DNA of 64,000 nt from the NCBI RefSeq assembly GCF_001598055.1, contig NZ_CP014845.1, positions 1,550,001 to 1,614,000 on the forward strand. Direction: 5' to 3'. Shown in pieces: positions 7,913 through 16,995 of this stretch (position 1 is the first letter of the stretch; each line of letters starts with the position of its first letter). The notes beneath the pieces are model-generated. The model was not told the origin of the DNA. It saw only the letters and a list, made by a program, of their open reading frames with translations, and searched no databases. The position numbers and the translations under genes are program-made. Source of the stretch: Cupriavidus nantongensis (lineage in GTDB: Bacteria; Pseudomonadota; Gammaproteobacteria; Burkholderiales; Burkholderiaceae).

Positions 7913-10183
7913 ATGAGGCAATACAATCCGCCCGGCACCACGGCGTCCCCCGCGCCCCCGGCGTCGCCACCACCGCATGATCCCGCCTCGCCGCCCGGCT
8001 TCCAGCTCGAACCCGGGCGCAACTGCTGGCGCGTCGAACCGTGCCGGCGCTTTGCCATGCTGGTCGATGCCGACGCCTATTTCCGCGCGCTGCGCGAGGC
8101 GCTGCCACTGGCCGAACACACCATCTTCATCCTGGGCTGGGACATCGACAGCCGCATGGAACTGGTCCCCGCCGGCGTGCAGGACGGCCTGCCGCCCGGG
8201 CTGCGCGACTTCCTGTGCGCGCTGGCCGACCGTCGCCCCAACCTGCGCATCTACATCCTGAGCTGGGATTACGCCATGGTGATGGCGATGGAGCGCGAGT
8301 GGCTGCCCTCGGCCAGCGCGCACTGGCAGGCGCACCGGCACCTGTCGTTTCTGCTCGACGGCAATCATCCGCCAGGCGCATCGCATCATCAGAAGGTGGT
8401 GGTGATCGACAACAAGGTTGCCTTCGTCGGCGGGCTGGACCTGACGCTGCGCCGCTGGGACGACAACCAGCACGCGCCCGGCGCACCGCTGCGCATGGCC
8501 GAGGGCCGGCCGTACGCGCCCTTCCATGACGTGCAGTGCGCGGTCGACGGCAGCGCGGCCGCCGCGCTCGGCAAGCTGTGCGCGGAACGCTGGCTGCGCG
8601 CCAGCGGCAGCCACCCGCGGCCAGTGGCGGCGACTTCGTCGGATCCATGGCCGCCGAGCCTGGCGCCAGAGCTGACCGACGTGCGCGTGGGCATTGCCCG
8701 CACCATGCCCATGTGCGAGGACGAGCCCGGCGTGAGCGAGGTGCGCATGCTGCTGCGCGATGCCATCGCCTCGGCCCGGCACAGCATCTACATGGAGAAC
8801 CAGTACTTCAGCTCCGGCGAGATCGCCAAGGCGCTGGCCGCGCGGCTGGGGCACGAGGACGGCCCGGATATCGTGCTGGTGTCGCGCCGCAACGAGAGCG
8901 GCTGGCTCGAGGCGCACAGCATGGGCGTGCTGCGCGCGCGCCTGTACCGGCAGCTGCGCGCGGCCGACCGGTTCGATCGCTTCCGCCTGTACTGCCCGAC
9001 CATTCCCGGCCTGCTGCCCGACTGCGTCAATGTCCACAGCAAGGTCACGGTGATCGACGACGACTTCCTCACCATCGGTTCCGCCAACCTCAGCAACCGT
9101 TCGCTGGGACTCGACACCGAGTGCAATATCGTGGTGGTCTCCGGCGGCGAGCCGCGCATCCAGGCCGCCATCGCCGCGATGCGCGCGCGGCTGCTGGGCG
9201 AACACCTGGAGGTGGCGCCCGAAGCGTTCCAGGCCGAGGTGGCACGCACCCGCAGCGTGCTCGGCGCGATCCGCAACCTGCAGCGCAGCGACGGCCGCTC
9301 GCTCGAAGATTATGTGCCGCCGCTGCCCGACGACGTCGATGCCGCGTCGCCGGCTGCCAACCTGCTGGACCCGATCGAGCCGATCGACAGCGACCAGGTG
9401 CTGGCCGAGTTCGTCAGCCACGAAGCGCGCCCGCGCGTGCTCGGGCGCGTCGGCGCGATGGTGGCGCTGGCGCTGCTGATGGCGGGGATGGCCTTTGCGT
9501 GGCGCTATACGCCGCTGCGCGAGTGGGCGGATTTCCGCGCGCTGCTGGGCGCGATCGAGCGCGTCGACCAGATGCCGCTGGCGCCGCTGGCGATGATGGG
9601 GGTCTACCTGGCCGGCGCGGTGACGATGCTGCCCGTGACGCTGCTGATCCTGGTCACGGTGGTGGTGTTCGGCCCGCTCTATGGTGCCGTGCTGGCGCTG
9701 GGGGGCACGGTGCTGAGCACCGGCGCGGGCTACCTGGCCGGCCGGCTGCTGGGGCGCCAGGCGGTGCGCCGCTTTGGCGGCAGGCGGCTGAACCGCGTCA
9801 GCCACCAGCTGGGCAAGCACGGCGTGGTCGCCATGGTGGTGCTGCGGCTGGTGCCGATCGCACCGTTCTCGCTGGTCAACCTGGTGGTGGGCGCCTCGCG
9901 CATCAGCCTGCGCGATTGCCTGATCGGCACCGCGCTGGGTATGTTGCCCGGCATCGTGGTCAGTGCCTTGCTGGTCGACCGGGTCGCCGCGGCGGCGCGC
10001 GACCCGGGTCTGGTCACCTTTGCGCTGCTGGCACTGGTGCTGCTGGTGCCTGCATCGCTGCTGCTGGTGCTGCGCAGGCGCCGACGCAATGCGGCGCGGC
10101 AGCGCGGGGGCCGCCACGACGATCCCCCCGGCCCCGGCTCACGCCTGTCGCGGCTGGCACGGATGGCCGGGGAGCGCTCCTGA
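7913..10183 (+). CDS. Phospholipase D-family protein fused to a VTT/DedA membrane domain
   Basis: A 756-residue fusion. The N-terminal ~500 residues form a two-repeat phospholipase D domain, with HxKxxxxD motifs at His159/Lys161/Asp166 (HHQKVVVID) and His375/Lys377/Asp382 (VHSKVTVID). Both HKD sets are intact, so an active phosphodiesterase or cardiolipin synthase-like enzyme is likely. The C-terminal ~230 residues hold four to six membrane helices of the VTT (SNARE-associated, DedA) family, with the FGPLYGAVLALGGTVLSTGAG and RLVPIAPFSLVNLVVGASRI blocks. VTT proteins act in lipid scrambling or undecaprenyl-phosphate recycling, so the fusion suggests membrane-localised phospholipid remodelling. 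The ATG gives a Pro-rich N-terminus and a slightly later start is possible. Confidence 0.88.
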   Translation: MRQYNPPGTTASPAPPASPPPHDPASPPGFQLEPGRNCWRVEPCRRFAMLVDADAYFRALREALPLAEHTIFILGWDIDSRMELVPAGVQDGLPPGLRDFLCALADRRPNLRIYILSWDYAMVMAMEREWLPSASAHWQAHRHLSFLLDGNHPPGASHHQKVVVIDNKVAFVGGLDLTLRRWDDNQHAPGAPLRMAEGRPYAPFHDVQCAVDGSAAAALGKLCAERWLRASGSHPRPVAATSSDPWPPSLAPELTDVRVGIARTMPMCEDEPGVSEVRMLLRDAIASARHSIYMENQYFSSGEIAKALAARLGHEDGPDIVLVSRRNESGWLEAHSMGVLRARLYRQLRAADRFDRFRLYCPTIPGLLPDCVNVHSKVTVIDDDFLTIGSANLSNRSLGLDTECNIVVVSGGEPRIQAAIAAMRARLLGEHLEVAPEAFQAEVARTRSVLGAIRNLQRSDGRSLEDYVPPLPDDVDAASPAANLLDPIEPIDSDQVLAEFVSHEARPRVLGRVGAMVALALLMAGMAFAWRYTPLREWADFRALLGAIERVDQMPLAPLAMMGVYLAGAVTMLPVTLLILVTVVVFGPLYGAVLALGGTVLSTGAGYLAGRLLGRQAVRRFGGRRLNRVSHQLGKHGVVAMVVLRLVPIAPFSLVNLVVGASRISLRDCLIGTALGMLPGIVVSALLVDRVAAAARDPGLVTFALLALVLLVPASLLLVLRRRRRNAARQRGGRHDDPPGPGSRLSRLARMAGERS

Positions 10184-10186
10184 CGC

Positions 10187-10669
10187 TCAGGGCTGGCGGC
10201 GGTAGGTAGCCTTCACGATCTGCGTCCACTCGCCGTTTTCGCCCTGCATGTACGAAGTCAGTTCGCGGTGGTTGTCGTCGCGGAACGTGATCACGTCGCG
10301 GTACTGCACCATGCGGCCGTTGCCCGAGCAGTCCGGCCCTTCGGCGCGCAGCGTCAGCTGCTGGCCGCCGGCGTCGAGGTCGCCCTCGTAGACCCACAGG
10401 TGGGTCATCATCGAGCCGATGAAGGTGCCGACAAAGTGCTTGCGCGCGGGATCGTAGCCCAGCGTCATGACCGTCGTAGCCGGGCCGCAGCCGGGCATAT
10501 CGCCCTGGGCCACGCACTGCACCCAGACGTCGCCGATGGCGCTGACCCGTTCCGGAATCTGCCAGGTCTGCACCGGCTGGTCCGGTCCCATCACGGCCTC
10601 GCCCTCCGCCATCCAGTTGCCAATCAGACGTTGCAGCCAGCGGTGTTCCTTTTGTGCTTCGATTTGCAT
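10187..10669 (-). CDS. DUF1579-family protein
   Basis: A 160-residue protein with the DUF1579 layout: start QKEHRWLQRLIGNWMAEGEA, then TMTLGYDPARKHFVGTFIGSM in the middle and REDV/TSYMQGENGEW-like strands at the end. The fold is expected to be a lipocalin-like beta barrel of unknown function. GGAG lies 7 bases before the ATG. The open frame extends further upstream, but the extension shows no similarity. It is convergent with the PLD-VTT gene, 3 bases apart. Confidence 0.8.
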   Translation of the reverse strand: MQIEAQKEHRWLQRLIGNWMAEGEAVMGPDQPVQTWQIPERVSAIGDVWVQCVAQGDMPGCGPATTVMTLGYDPARKHFVGTFIGSMMTHLWVYEGDLDAGGQQLTLRAEGPDCSGNGRMVQYRDVITFRDDNHRELTSYMQGENGEWTQIVKATYRRQP

Positions 10670-10812
10670 ATTCGGTCTCCAGTGAGTGGGTAACGGCCGG
10701 GATGCGGCGCCTGCCGCGAGCATTTGTGGATGCTGTACACATAGACTAGCAAACGAACTGGACAGTGTCCACATTAAATTGCAACAGCGGGCGCAGGCGA
10801 GACAGTCTGGGG

Positions 10813-11166
10813 TTAATGCGGCAGCCGCATCTTCGGCACGGCGTAGCGGTTGCCCTGCTCGCGCCGTACGTCGCACTGGACCTTGGCTTCGCGCACGGCA
10901 CCGTCTTTGGCCAGGTATTCGACATCGGCCACCACGCTGTAGTTGTCCTTGTCGATCTGGCGCGCGGTGGCGGCCACCCACTTGAAGCTGCCGGGATTAG
11001 GCAGCGCCGCCTTGACCGCGTGCTTGCAGGCGGCCTCGGGCGCGCCCTCGCGGGCAGCCGGCCGGGATGCATCCTGCCGGGCCGCAGCCAGCGCGACCGG
11101 CACGCCCGCGGACAACGCTACCGCGAGCGCGGCAGACAGCAAACGTGGGGAAAGCGGCGACAACAT
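10813..11166 (-). CDS. Small secreted hypothetical protein
   Basis: A 117-residue protein with a Sec signal peptide (LLSAALAVALSAGVPVALA, likely cleaved after an AxA-type site near residue 27). The mature part has two cysteines (ACKHAVKAALPNPGSFKW and KVQCDVRREQG), which may form a disulfide in the periplasm. The CKxAVKxxLxxPxSFKW pattern occurs in small uncharacterised periplasmic proteins. AGGAG lies 6 bases before the chosen ATG; longer reading adds residues that do not look secreted. Confidence 0.68.
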   Translation of the reverse strand: MLSPLSPRLLSAALAVALSAGVPVALAAARQDASRPAAREGAPEAACKHAVKAALPNPGSFKWVAATARQIDKDNYSVVADVEYLAKDGAVREAKVQCDVRREQGNRYAVPKMRLPH

Positions 11167-11279
11167 CCTGGACTCCTGCGGCTGGGCGGCGCCGGACTGC
11201 ACCACCCTGGCGCCGGCGCCGATGCAGTTCAGGCCGCTGTGCGGGTGCAAAAGTTCCCTTGCCGCCACAAGCAGCGGCC

Positions 11280-12017
11280 CTAACGCCGCACGCAGGCCTT
11301 GTAGGTGAACTTGTCGCCGCGGAACATGAATTCCGAGAACGCCAGCGGCCGCTCGTCGATGTCGTGGGGCGTGAAGCGGATGCGCAGCAGCGGCTCGCCC
11401 GGCTCGACCTTGAGCCGGCGCGCGTTTTCCGCGGTGGCGGGGATCGCCGCGCTTTCTGTGTGCAGGTACTTGAGGCGATAGCCCAGCCGCGCCTCCACGA
11501 TCATCAGCGCGTCGTTGTTTTCGAGGTCGTGCTCGAGGATGGCGCGCATCAGCGCTTCGGGCGCCATGGTCACGCCGACCGCCACCGGCGTGCCGGCCAC
11601 GGACTTGAGCGTGGTCACGCTTAGCAGCTTGCTGCCGGGCGGCATGCGCAGCGCGTCGGCGGCGATGGCGGGCGCGGTGATCAGCCGCGTCGACAGCAGC
11701 TTGCCGTGCGCTTCGTGGCCACGGGCGCGCATGTAGTCATAGAAGCCGGTCAGCGGCCCCAGGTCTGCCTGCCCGGCCGGGCGGCTGACAAAGCTGCCCT
11801 TGCCATGGACGGTTTCGATCAGCCCCTCCGCCAGCAGCGATGCCAGCGACTGGCGCACGGTGATGCGGCTGACGCCGAACTCCGCCATCAGCTCGGCTTC
11901 CGACGGCAGCTTGATGCCCGGGGTCCATTCGTTATTGACGATGCGCTGGCGCAGCGCGCCTTCGATCTGCTTGAAGCGGGGCAATGAGCTGGTTGTCACG
12001 AGATTCGAGGGATTCAT
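11280..12017 (-). CDS. GntR-family (HutC/FarR subfamily, UTRA domain) transcriptional regulator
   Basis: The N-terminal winged helix (LPRFKQIEGALRQRI, then LPSEAELMAEFGVSRITVRQSL) and the C-terminal UTRA ligand domain (GDKF, LRIRFTP near the end) identify the HutC/FarR group, about 245 residues. The start is uncertain: ATGs at 12017, 12032 and 12044 are all in frame and none has a strong ribosome site. The latest leaves the usual short N-terminus. It is divergent from the acyl-CoA synthetase operon, and palindromes lie between them, so it probably represses the operon and itself. Confidence 0.85.
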   Translation of the reverse strand: MNPSNLVTTSSLPRFKQIEGALRQRIVNNEWTPGIKLPSEAELMAEFGVSRITVRQSLASLLAEGLIETVHGKGSFVSRPAGQADLGPLTGFYDYMRARGHEAHGKLLSTRLITAPAIAADALRMPPGSKLLSVTTLKSVAGTPVAVGVTMAPEALMRAILEHDLENNDALMIVEARLGYRLKYLHTESAAIPATAENARRLKVEPGEPLLRIRFTPHDIDERPLAFSEFMFRGDKFTYKACVRR

Positions 12018-12047
12018 GGGGGCATGGCCCATGCGGGCATCCACTTA

Positions 12048-12082
12048 TCATAACAACGTTGACTCATCATAACATGTTATGA
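12048..12082. promoter_or_regulatory. GntR operator region (16-bp palindrome plus a half site)
   Basis: TCATAACATGTTATGA at 12067-12082 is a perfect 16-bp palindrome. The half site TCATAACA recurs at 12048-12055, 19 bases away. A TTGACT (12059-12064) lies between them and could be a -35 element for the + operon. The placement between gntR and its divergent operon fits an autoregulated operator. Confidence 0.7.
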
Positions 12083-12169
12083 CAACATCGGCCGGCATCA
12101 ACCATGACAAGACCAGCGGCGCCGGCCCGCAAGGGCGCTACGTGACGGCGCACGCATACGGAGACACCG

Positions 12170-14356
12170 ATGCCAGACCTGAGCGCATTGCTGCAACCGC
12201 GCACCATCGCCGTGATCGGCGCTTCCACCCAGCCCGACAAGGTCGGCGGCATGCCGGTGCGGCTGCTGAGCGAACTCGGCTACGCCGGCCGCATCGTCCC
12301 GGTCCACGCCACCGCCAGCGAAGTGCAGGGGCTGGCCGCGGTGCCGACGCTGGATGCACTGGACGTGCCGGCCGACCTCGCCATCGTGGCGCTGCCGGTC
12401 AGTGCCAGCCTCGACGCGATGCGCCAGCTGGCGCGCAACGGCACGCGCGCCGCGGTGTTCTTCACCTCCGGCTTTGCCGAGACCGGCGGCAATGGCATCG
12501 CGCTGCAGGCCGAACTGGCGGCGCTGGCGCAGGCCCATGGCATCACACTGCTGGGACCGAACTGCCTGGGCGCGATGAACCTGCGCGAGCGCGTGTTCGC
12601 CACCTTCTCGCCGATCCCGCTCGGCGGGCTGCCGCCCGTCGGCGAGGTCGGGCTGGTCAGCCAGAGCGGCGCGTTCGGGGCCTATGCCTTTGCGCTGGCG
12701 CGCGAGGCCCAGCTGGGCCTGAGCCACTGGGTCACCACCGGCAACGAAGCCGGCCTGCATGTGGCGGACGTGATCGAATGGCTGGCCCGCGACGACGCCA
12801 CGCGCGTGATCCTGGCCTACCTGGAAGGCTGCCGCGACGGCACCCGCCTGCGCCGTGCGCTGGCGGCCGCGCGCGCCGCGGGCAAGCCGGTGGTGGTGAC
12901 CAAGGTAGGCACCACCGAAGCCGGCGCGCGCTCCGCGCAATCGCATACCGCCAGCCTGGCCGGCGAAGATGCGGTCTACCAGGCGGTGTTCGACGAGTAC
13001 GGCGTGTTCCGCGCCGATACGCTGGAAGAATTCTTCCGCCTTGGATACGTGCTGTCGCGCGGGCGCCGGCCGGCGCGGTGGCAGCCTTCGGCAAAGGAGC
13101 CGGCCAATGCCGTTACCCCGGTCGCGCTGGTCACTGTCTCCGGCGGCGTAGGCATCATGATGGCCGACCAGGCCGAGGCACTCGACCTGCCGCTGCCGCC
13201 GATGCCCGAAGGCCCGGCGGCGGCGCTGCGCAGCGCGATTCCGTTCGCCAGCACCGCCAACCCCATCGACGTCACTGGCCAGGTGGTGGCGCAGCCCGAG
13301 GTATTGCTGGACGCCATTGCCGCCGCGGCACAAAGCCCGGACTACGGCAGCGTGGTGGCCTTCCGGGCGGGCGGCGTGGGCTCGCCGCGAATCTGGCCCG
13401 GCCTGCAGGACACCGTCGACACCCTGTACCGCAGCGGCACCGCGGCGCCATTGCTGTTCAGCGGCCTGGCCGATGACGACAAGCGCCGCTGGCTGGAAGC
13501 ACGCGGCGCGCTGGCGTTCCGCGAACCGGCGCACGCGGTGCACGCAGTGGCCGTGCTGGCCCGTGCCGCAGCGCAAGCGGCAGCGGCAGCGGCGCCCATC
13601 CCCGCAGCGGCCGCCGCAGGAAGCTTGCCCGTTCCCGATGTCCCGCCCGGCACCACCGCCTTGTCCGAGTTCGAAGCCATGCAGTGGCTGGCCGCGTGCG
13701 GCATCCCCACCGCGCCGCACGGCCTGGCGCGCGATGCCGACGAGGCCGTGCGCATCGCCGACACCATCGGCTATCCGGTCGCGATCAAGCTGTGCTCGCC
13801 CGACATCCTGCACAAGAGCGATGTCGGCGGCGTGGTGCTGAACGTGGCTGACGCGCAGGCGGCACGCGCCGCCTTTGCCCAGGTGCAGGCCGCCGCGGCC
13901 AGCCACGGCACGCCGGCGCGCTTCGACGGCGCGCTGGTCGCCGGCATGGTGCGCGGCTGGGGCGAACTGATGGTGGGTGTGCGGCGCGACCCGGTGTTCG
14001 GGCTGGTGGCGCTGGCCGGCATCGGCGGCACCGCGGTAGAGATCTTCCGCCAGACCGCATTCGGCCTGGCGCCGCTGAGCCATGCCCGCGCCCGCACCAT
14101 GCTGCGCGCGAGCCGTGCCGAGGCCCTGCTGTCGGGCCACCGCGGTCATCCCGCGATCGATGCCGGGGCCGTGGCCGAGGTGCTGGTGCGCGTCTCGCAG
14201 GCCGCGGCCGCGCTCGGGCCGCGGCTGGACACACTCGAACTCAACCCGCTGATCGTCACCGCCCGCGGCGTGGTCGCCGCCGATGCCGTGGTGACCCTGC
14301 ATGCGGAAGCGCCCGACCGCCACACGAACAGACCCACCGAGGAGACCACCCGATGA
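12170..14356 (+). CDS. Acetate/acyl-CoA synthetase (ADP-forming) family protein
   Basis: This 728-residue protein combines the alpha and beta parts of NDP-forming acyl-CoA synthetases. A CoA-binding Rossmann domain comes first (RTIAVIGASTQPDKVGG, about residues 10-130). Two succinyl-CoA ligase-like domains follow, with the conserved phospho-His in SHTASLAGED (His259). An ATP-grasp domain runs from about 480 to the end (PVAIKLCSPDILHKSDVGGVVL). It should activate a carboxylic acid to its CoA ester, or run in reverse to make ATP. GGAG lies 6 bases before the ATG. It is the first gene of the GntR-controlled operon. Confidence 0.88.
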   Translation: MPDLSALLQPRTIAVIGASTQPDKVGGMPVRLLSELGYAGRIVPVHATASEVQGLAAVPTLDALDVPADLAIVALPVSASLDAMRQLARNGTRAAVFFTSGFAETGGNGIALQAELAALAQAHGITLLGPNCLGAMNLRERVFATFSPIPLGGLPPVGEVGLVSQSGAFGAYAFALAREAQLGLSHWVTTGNEAGLHVADVIEWLARDDATRVILAYLEGCRDGTRLRRALAAARAAGKPVVVTKVGTTEAGARSAQSHTASLAGEDAVYQAVFDEYGVFRADTLEEFFRLGYVLSRGRRPARWQPSAKEPANAVTPVALVTVSGGVGIMMADQAEALDLPLPPMPEGPAAALRSAIPFASTANPIDVTGQVVAQPEVLLDAIAAAAQSPDYGSVVAFRAGGVGSPRIWPGLQDTVDTLYRSGTAAPLLFSGLADDDKRRWLEARGALAFREPAHAVHAVAVLARAAAQAAAAAAPIPAAAAAGSLPVPDVPPGTTALSEFEAMQWLAACGIPTAPHGLARDADEAVRIADTIGYPVAIKLCSPDILHKSDVGGVVLNVADAQAARAAFAQVQAAAASHGTPARFDGALVAGMVRGWGELMVGVRRDPVFGLVALAGIGGTAVEIFRQTAFGLAPLSHARARTMLRASRAEALLSGHRGHPAIDAGAVAEVLVRVSQAAAALGPRLDTLELNPLIVTARGVVAADAVVTLHAEAPDRHTNRPTEETTR

Positions 14357-15666
14357 ACCAACCCGCTGCGCCTTTCCTTGCCGGCGCCCCCATCGACACC
14401 CCGCAGGAAGCGCTGACCGCCGCGGCGGCACTGCCGCTGGTGCTGGCCACGTATCCGTTGTTCGAAAGCCTGCGCACCTGTCGGCTGCAGACTTCGGTGG
14501 CGCAGGCCACCGGCTACGGGCGCGCACCGGTCAACACGCTGTCGGCGAGCACGCAGCCGTGGACGCACCGCGATCGCGACATCGTCACGCCGGCCAATGA
14601 CCTGCTCTACTTCTGCGCCTGGGTCAACCTGGCCGACGGCCCAGTCACGCTGCACGTGCCCGCGCTGCCGGACGCACGCCGCTACTACGTGGTGGAACTG
14701 CTCGATGCCTGGACCAACAACTTCGAGAACCTGGGTCCGCGCAACGTGCCCGCCGAAGGCGCCGACATCGTGCTGGCCGGCCCGGGCCAGCATGCCGACG
14801 GCGCGCATGTGGTGCATTGCCCCACTTCGCTGGTCTGGCTGCTGGGCCGCGTGCTGGTGACCGGCACCGACGACCTGCCCGCCGCCAGCGCCTTCGAGCA
14901 GGGCTTCCGCCTGTCCGGCGGCAGCGCGCGGCAGCCCGCCTGCGTGCGCGACTGGCAGGACGGCGGCGAGCCCGCGCTCGACTTCTTCGCCAACGTCTTC
15001 AACGCGCTGCGCGAGTATCCGGCCGAGCCTTCGATGGCGGGCCTGCTGTCGCTGCTGCGCAAGTGCGGCATCCGTGCGGGCGCGCCGGTCGACGTGGGCG
15101 CGCTGCGGCCCGCGGTGCAGCAGGGCCTGGTGCGCGCCTGGCGCGAAGGCATGGCGCTGATCGAAGCCAATACCCGCAGCCATGCGCGCAAGAGCTGGAC
15201 CTACAGCCTGCTGCTGGGCCGCTATGGCGACGACTGGATGCAGCGCGCCGTGACCGCGATGAAGGGCCTGGGCGCGCTGCGCGCCGACGAAGCCGTCTAC
15301 GCCGCCGCCGACTACGATGCCGACGGCGAACTGCTGCACGGCCGCCACAGCTACGCGCTGCACTTCCCGGCCGGACACCTGCCGCCGGCGCAGGCGTTCT
15401 GGTCGGTCTCGCTCTACGGCGCCGACAGCTTTTTCACCGACAACGCGATCGGCCGCTATGCGCTGGGCGACCGCAGCCCGGGGCTGCAATACGACGCCGA
15501 TGGCGGGCTCACGCTGACCATCTCGCACCGGCGCCCAGCGCAGGCAGAGGACAACTGGCTGCCGGCGCCGGACGCGCCGTTCTACCTGATCCTGCGCCTG
15601 TACCACCCCACCGACGGCTTTATCGCCGGCGACTACGTGATCCCGCCGCTGCGGCGCATCGCCTGA
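14353..15666 (+). CDS. DUF1254/DUF1214 domain-containing protein (first of two paralogues)
   Basis: A 437-residue protein that overlaps the preceding synthetase gene by 4 bases (ATGA), so translation is coupled. It has an N-terminal DUF1254 region (TPANDLLYFCAWVNLADGPV near residue 80, then YYVVELLDAWTNNFENLG) and a C-terminal DUF1214 region (FWSVSLYGADSFFTDNAIGRYALGDRSP near residue 355). No signal peptide is evident, unlike many family members. The function is unknown; such proteins often carry a double beta-sandwich fold. Its place between a CoA-ligase and Bug genes suggests binding or conversion of the same acid. Confidence 0.82.
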   Translation: MNQPAAPFLAGAPIDTPQEALTAAAALPLVLATYPLFESLRTCRLQTSVAQATGYGRAPVNTLSASTQPWTHRDRDIVTPANDLLYFCAWVNLADGPVTLHVPALPDARRYYVVELLDAWTNNFENLGPRNVPAEGADIVLAGPGQHADGAHVVHCPTSLVWLLGRVLVTGTDDLPAASAFEQGFRLSGGSARQPACVRDWQDGGEPALDFFANVFNALREYPAEPSMAGLLSLLRKCGIRAGAPVDVGALRPAVQQGLVRAWREGMALIEANTRSHARKSWTYSLLLGRYGDDWMQRAVTAMKGLGALRADEAVYAAADYDADGELLHGRHSYALHFPAGHLPPAQAFWSVSLYGADSFFTDNAIGRYALGDRSPGLQYDADGGLTLTISHRRPAQAEDNWLPAPDAPFYLILRLYHPTDGFIAGDYVIPPLRRIA

Positions 15667-15678
15667 AGGAGCCCGCCC

Positions 15679-16995
15679 ATGGCAACCCATGACAGTTCCC
15701 TCGACGCGCTGGCCCGCGACGCGGTGCGCTACACGCTGCCGCTGTACGAAATGGCGCGCATGCGCGCCGCCACCTGCCCGCGCCGCGACAGCGCCGGCAC
15801 CTTTGCCGGCGATGGTCCCGACTCCACGCTGCGCTGGATCAACACCGTCACGCACGTGCGCGCGCTGCTCGGCCCGCAGCACCGGCAGGTGGTCACACCG
15901 AACAACGACACGCTCTACACCAACGCCTGGCTCGACCTGTCGCGCGGCCCGCTGCTGCTGGACGTGCCGGACTGCCACGGCCGCTATTACGTGCTCGGGC
16001 TGCTCGACGCCTATACCAACCCGTTCGGCTACATCGGCACCCGCACCACCGGCACGCAGGGCGGCACCTGGCTGCTGCACGGGCCGGCCTGGCGCGGCGA
16101 AGTGCCCGCCGGCGCCACGCCGCTGCCCTGCCCCACCGATGCGGTCTGGATCATCGGCCGCATCCTGGCCGACGGCGACGCCGACCTGGCGGGCGCGCAC
16201 GCCCTGCAGGACGGCATCCGCCTGCGCCGGCCCGACGGCACCGCCGCGGCGAGCGTGATCGACGCCGGCATGCACGCCGGCGAGCGCCCCGGCGACCCGG
16301 ACCGCTACGCCACCATCGTCCGGCGCATGCTGGCCGAGAACCCGCCGCCCGCGGACGAAGCGGAGCTGGTGCGCAACTTTGCCGACGCCGGCATCGGCAG
16401 CGCGACGCCGCTGACGCCGGTGCAACGCACCGCGCTGGCAGCCGCGCTGGCGCACGTCGATGCCGAACTGGCCGCGCCCCGGGCTTCCGCGCTGGGCGGC
16501 GGCTGGTCCCTGCCGGTGGAAATCCGCAACTCGTTCGGCACGCAATACGCGCTGCGTGCCGAGGTGGCGCGCAACTACATCGGCGCGCTGGGCATCGAGG
16601 AAGCCATGTACCTGATGGCCGATTGCGATGCCGACGGCCTGCCGCTGGACGGCACGCACCAGTACGAGCTGGTGTTCCCCGCGCAAGGCTTGCCGCAGGT
16701 GGGCGCGTTCTGGTCGCTGACCATGTATCGCAAGTCAGACTGCATGCTGGCGGAGAATCCGCTGCAGCGCTATTCGCTGGGCGACCGCTCGCCGGGCCTG
16801 CGCGCGGCGCCGGACGGCAGCCTGCGCATCGTGCTGGGCGCACGCGGCCCGGCGGACCCGGCTGACTCCGGCAACTGGCTGCCCGCGCCGCCCGAACCGT
16901 TCTACGTGGCGTTGCGGCTGTACGTCCCCGGCAGCGCGCACCTGGAACGGACCTTCCGCTACCCCGCCATCCGCCGCATCAAGGAGGCGTCATGA
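15679..16995 (+). CDS. DUF1254/DUF1214 domain-containing protein (second paralogue)
   Basis: A 438-residue homologue of the preceding gene with the same two domains: VTPNNDTLYTNAWLDLSRGP and YYVLGLLDAYTNPFGYIGTR near the N-terminus, and FWSLTMYRKSDCMLAENPLQ then RYSLGDRSPGLR near the C-terminus. Size and order match the first copy, so the pair arose by tandem duplication and then diverged. AAGGAG lies before the ATG. It overlaps the next gene by 4 bases. The two copies may form a heteromer or act on related substrates, but this is inference. Confidence 0.82.
   Translation: MATHDSSLDALARDAVRYTLPLYEMARMRAATCPRRDSAGTFAGDGPDSTLRWINTVTHVRALLGPQHRQVVTPNNDTLYTNAWLDLSRGPLLLDVPDCHGRYYVLGLLDAYTNPFGYIGTRTTGTQGGTWLLHGPAWRGEVPAGATPLPCPTDAVWIIGRILADGDADLAGAHALQDGIRLRRPDGTAAASVIDAGMHAGERPGDPDRYATIVRRMLAENPPPADEAELVRNFADAGIGSATPLTPVQRTALAAALAHVDAELAAPRASALGGGWSLPVEIRNSFGTQYALRAEVARNYIGALGIEEAMYLMADCDADGLPLDGTHQYELVFPAQGLPQVGAFWSLTMYRKSDCMLAENPLQRYSLGDRSPGLRAAPDGSLRIVLGARGPADPADSGNWLPAPPEPFYVALRLYVPGSAHLERTFRYPAIRRIKEAS

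Noticed and set aside
7040..10117. A 1025-residue frame on the - strand
   Set aside because: It is antisense to the PLD-VTT gene, which has intact HKD motifs and a ribosome-bound frame. High GC third positions keep antisense frames open.
14146..16686. An 846-residue frame on the - strand
   Set aside because: It is antisense to the DUF1254/DUF1214 genes and is rich in Arg, Ala, Gly and Gln, as shadow frames are.
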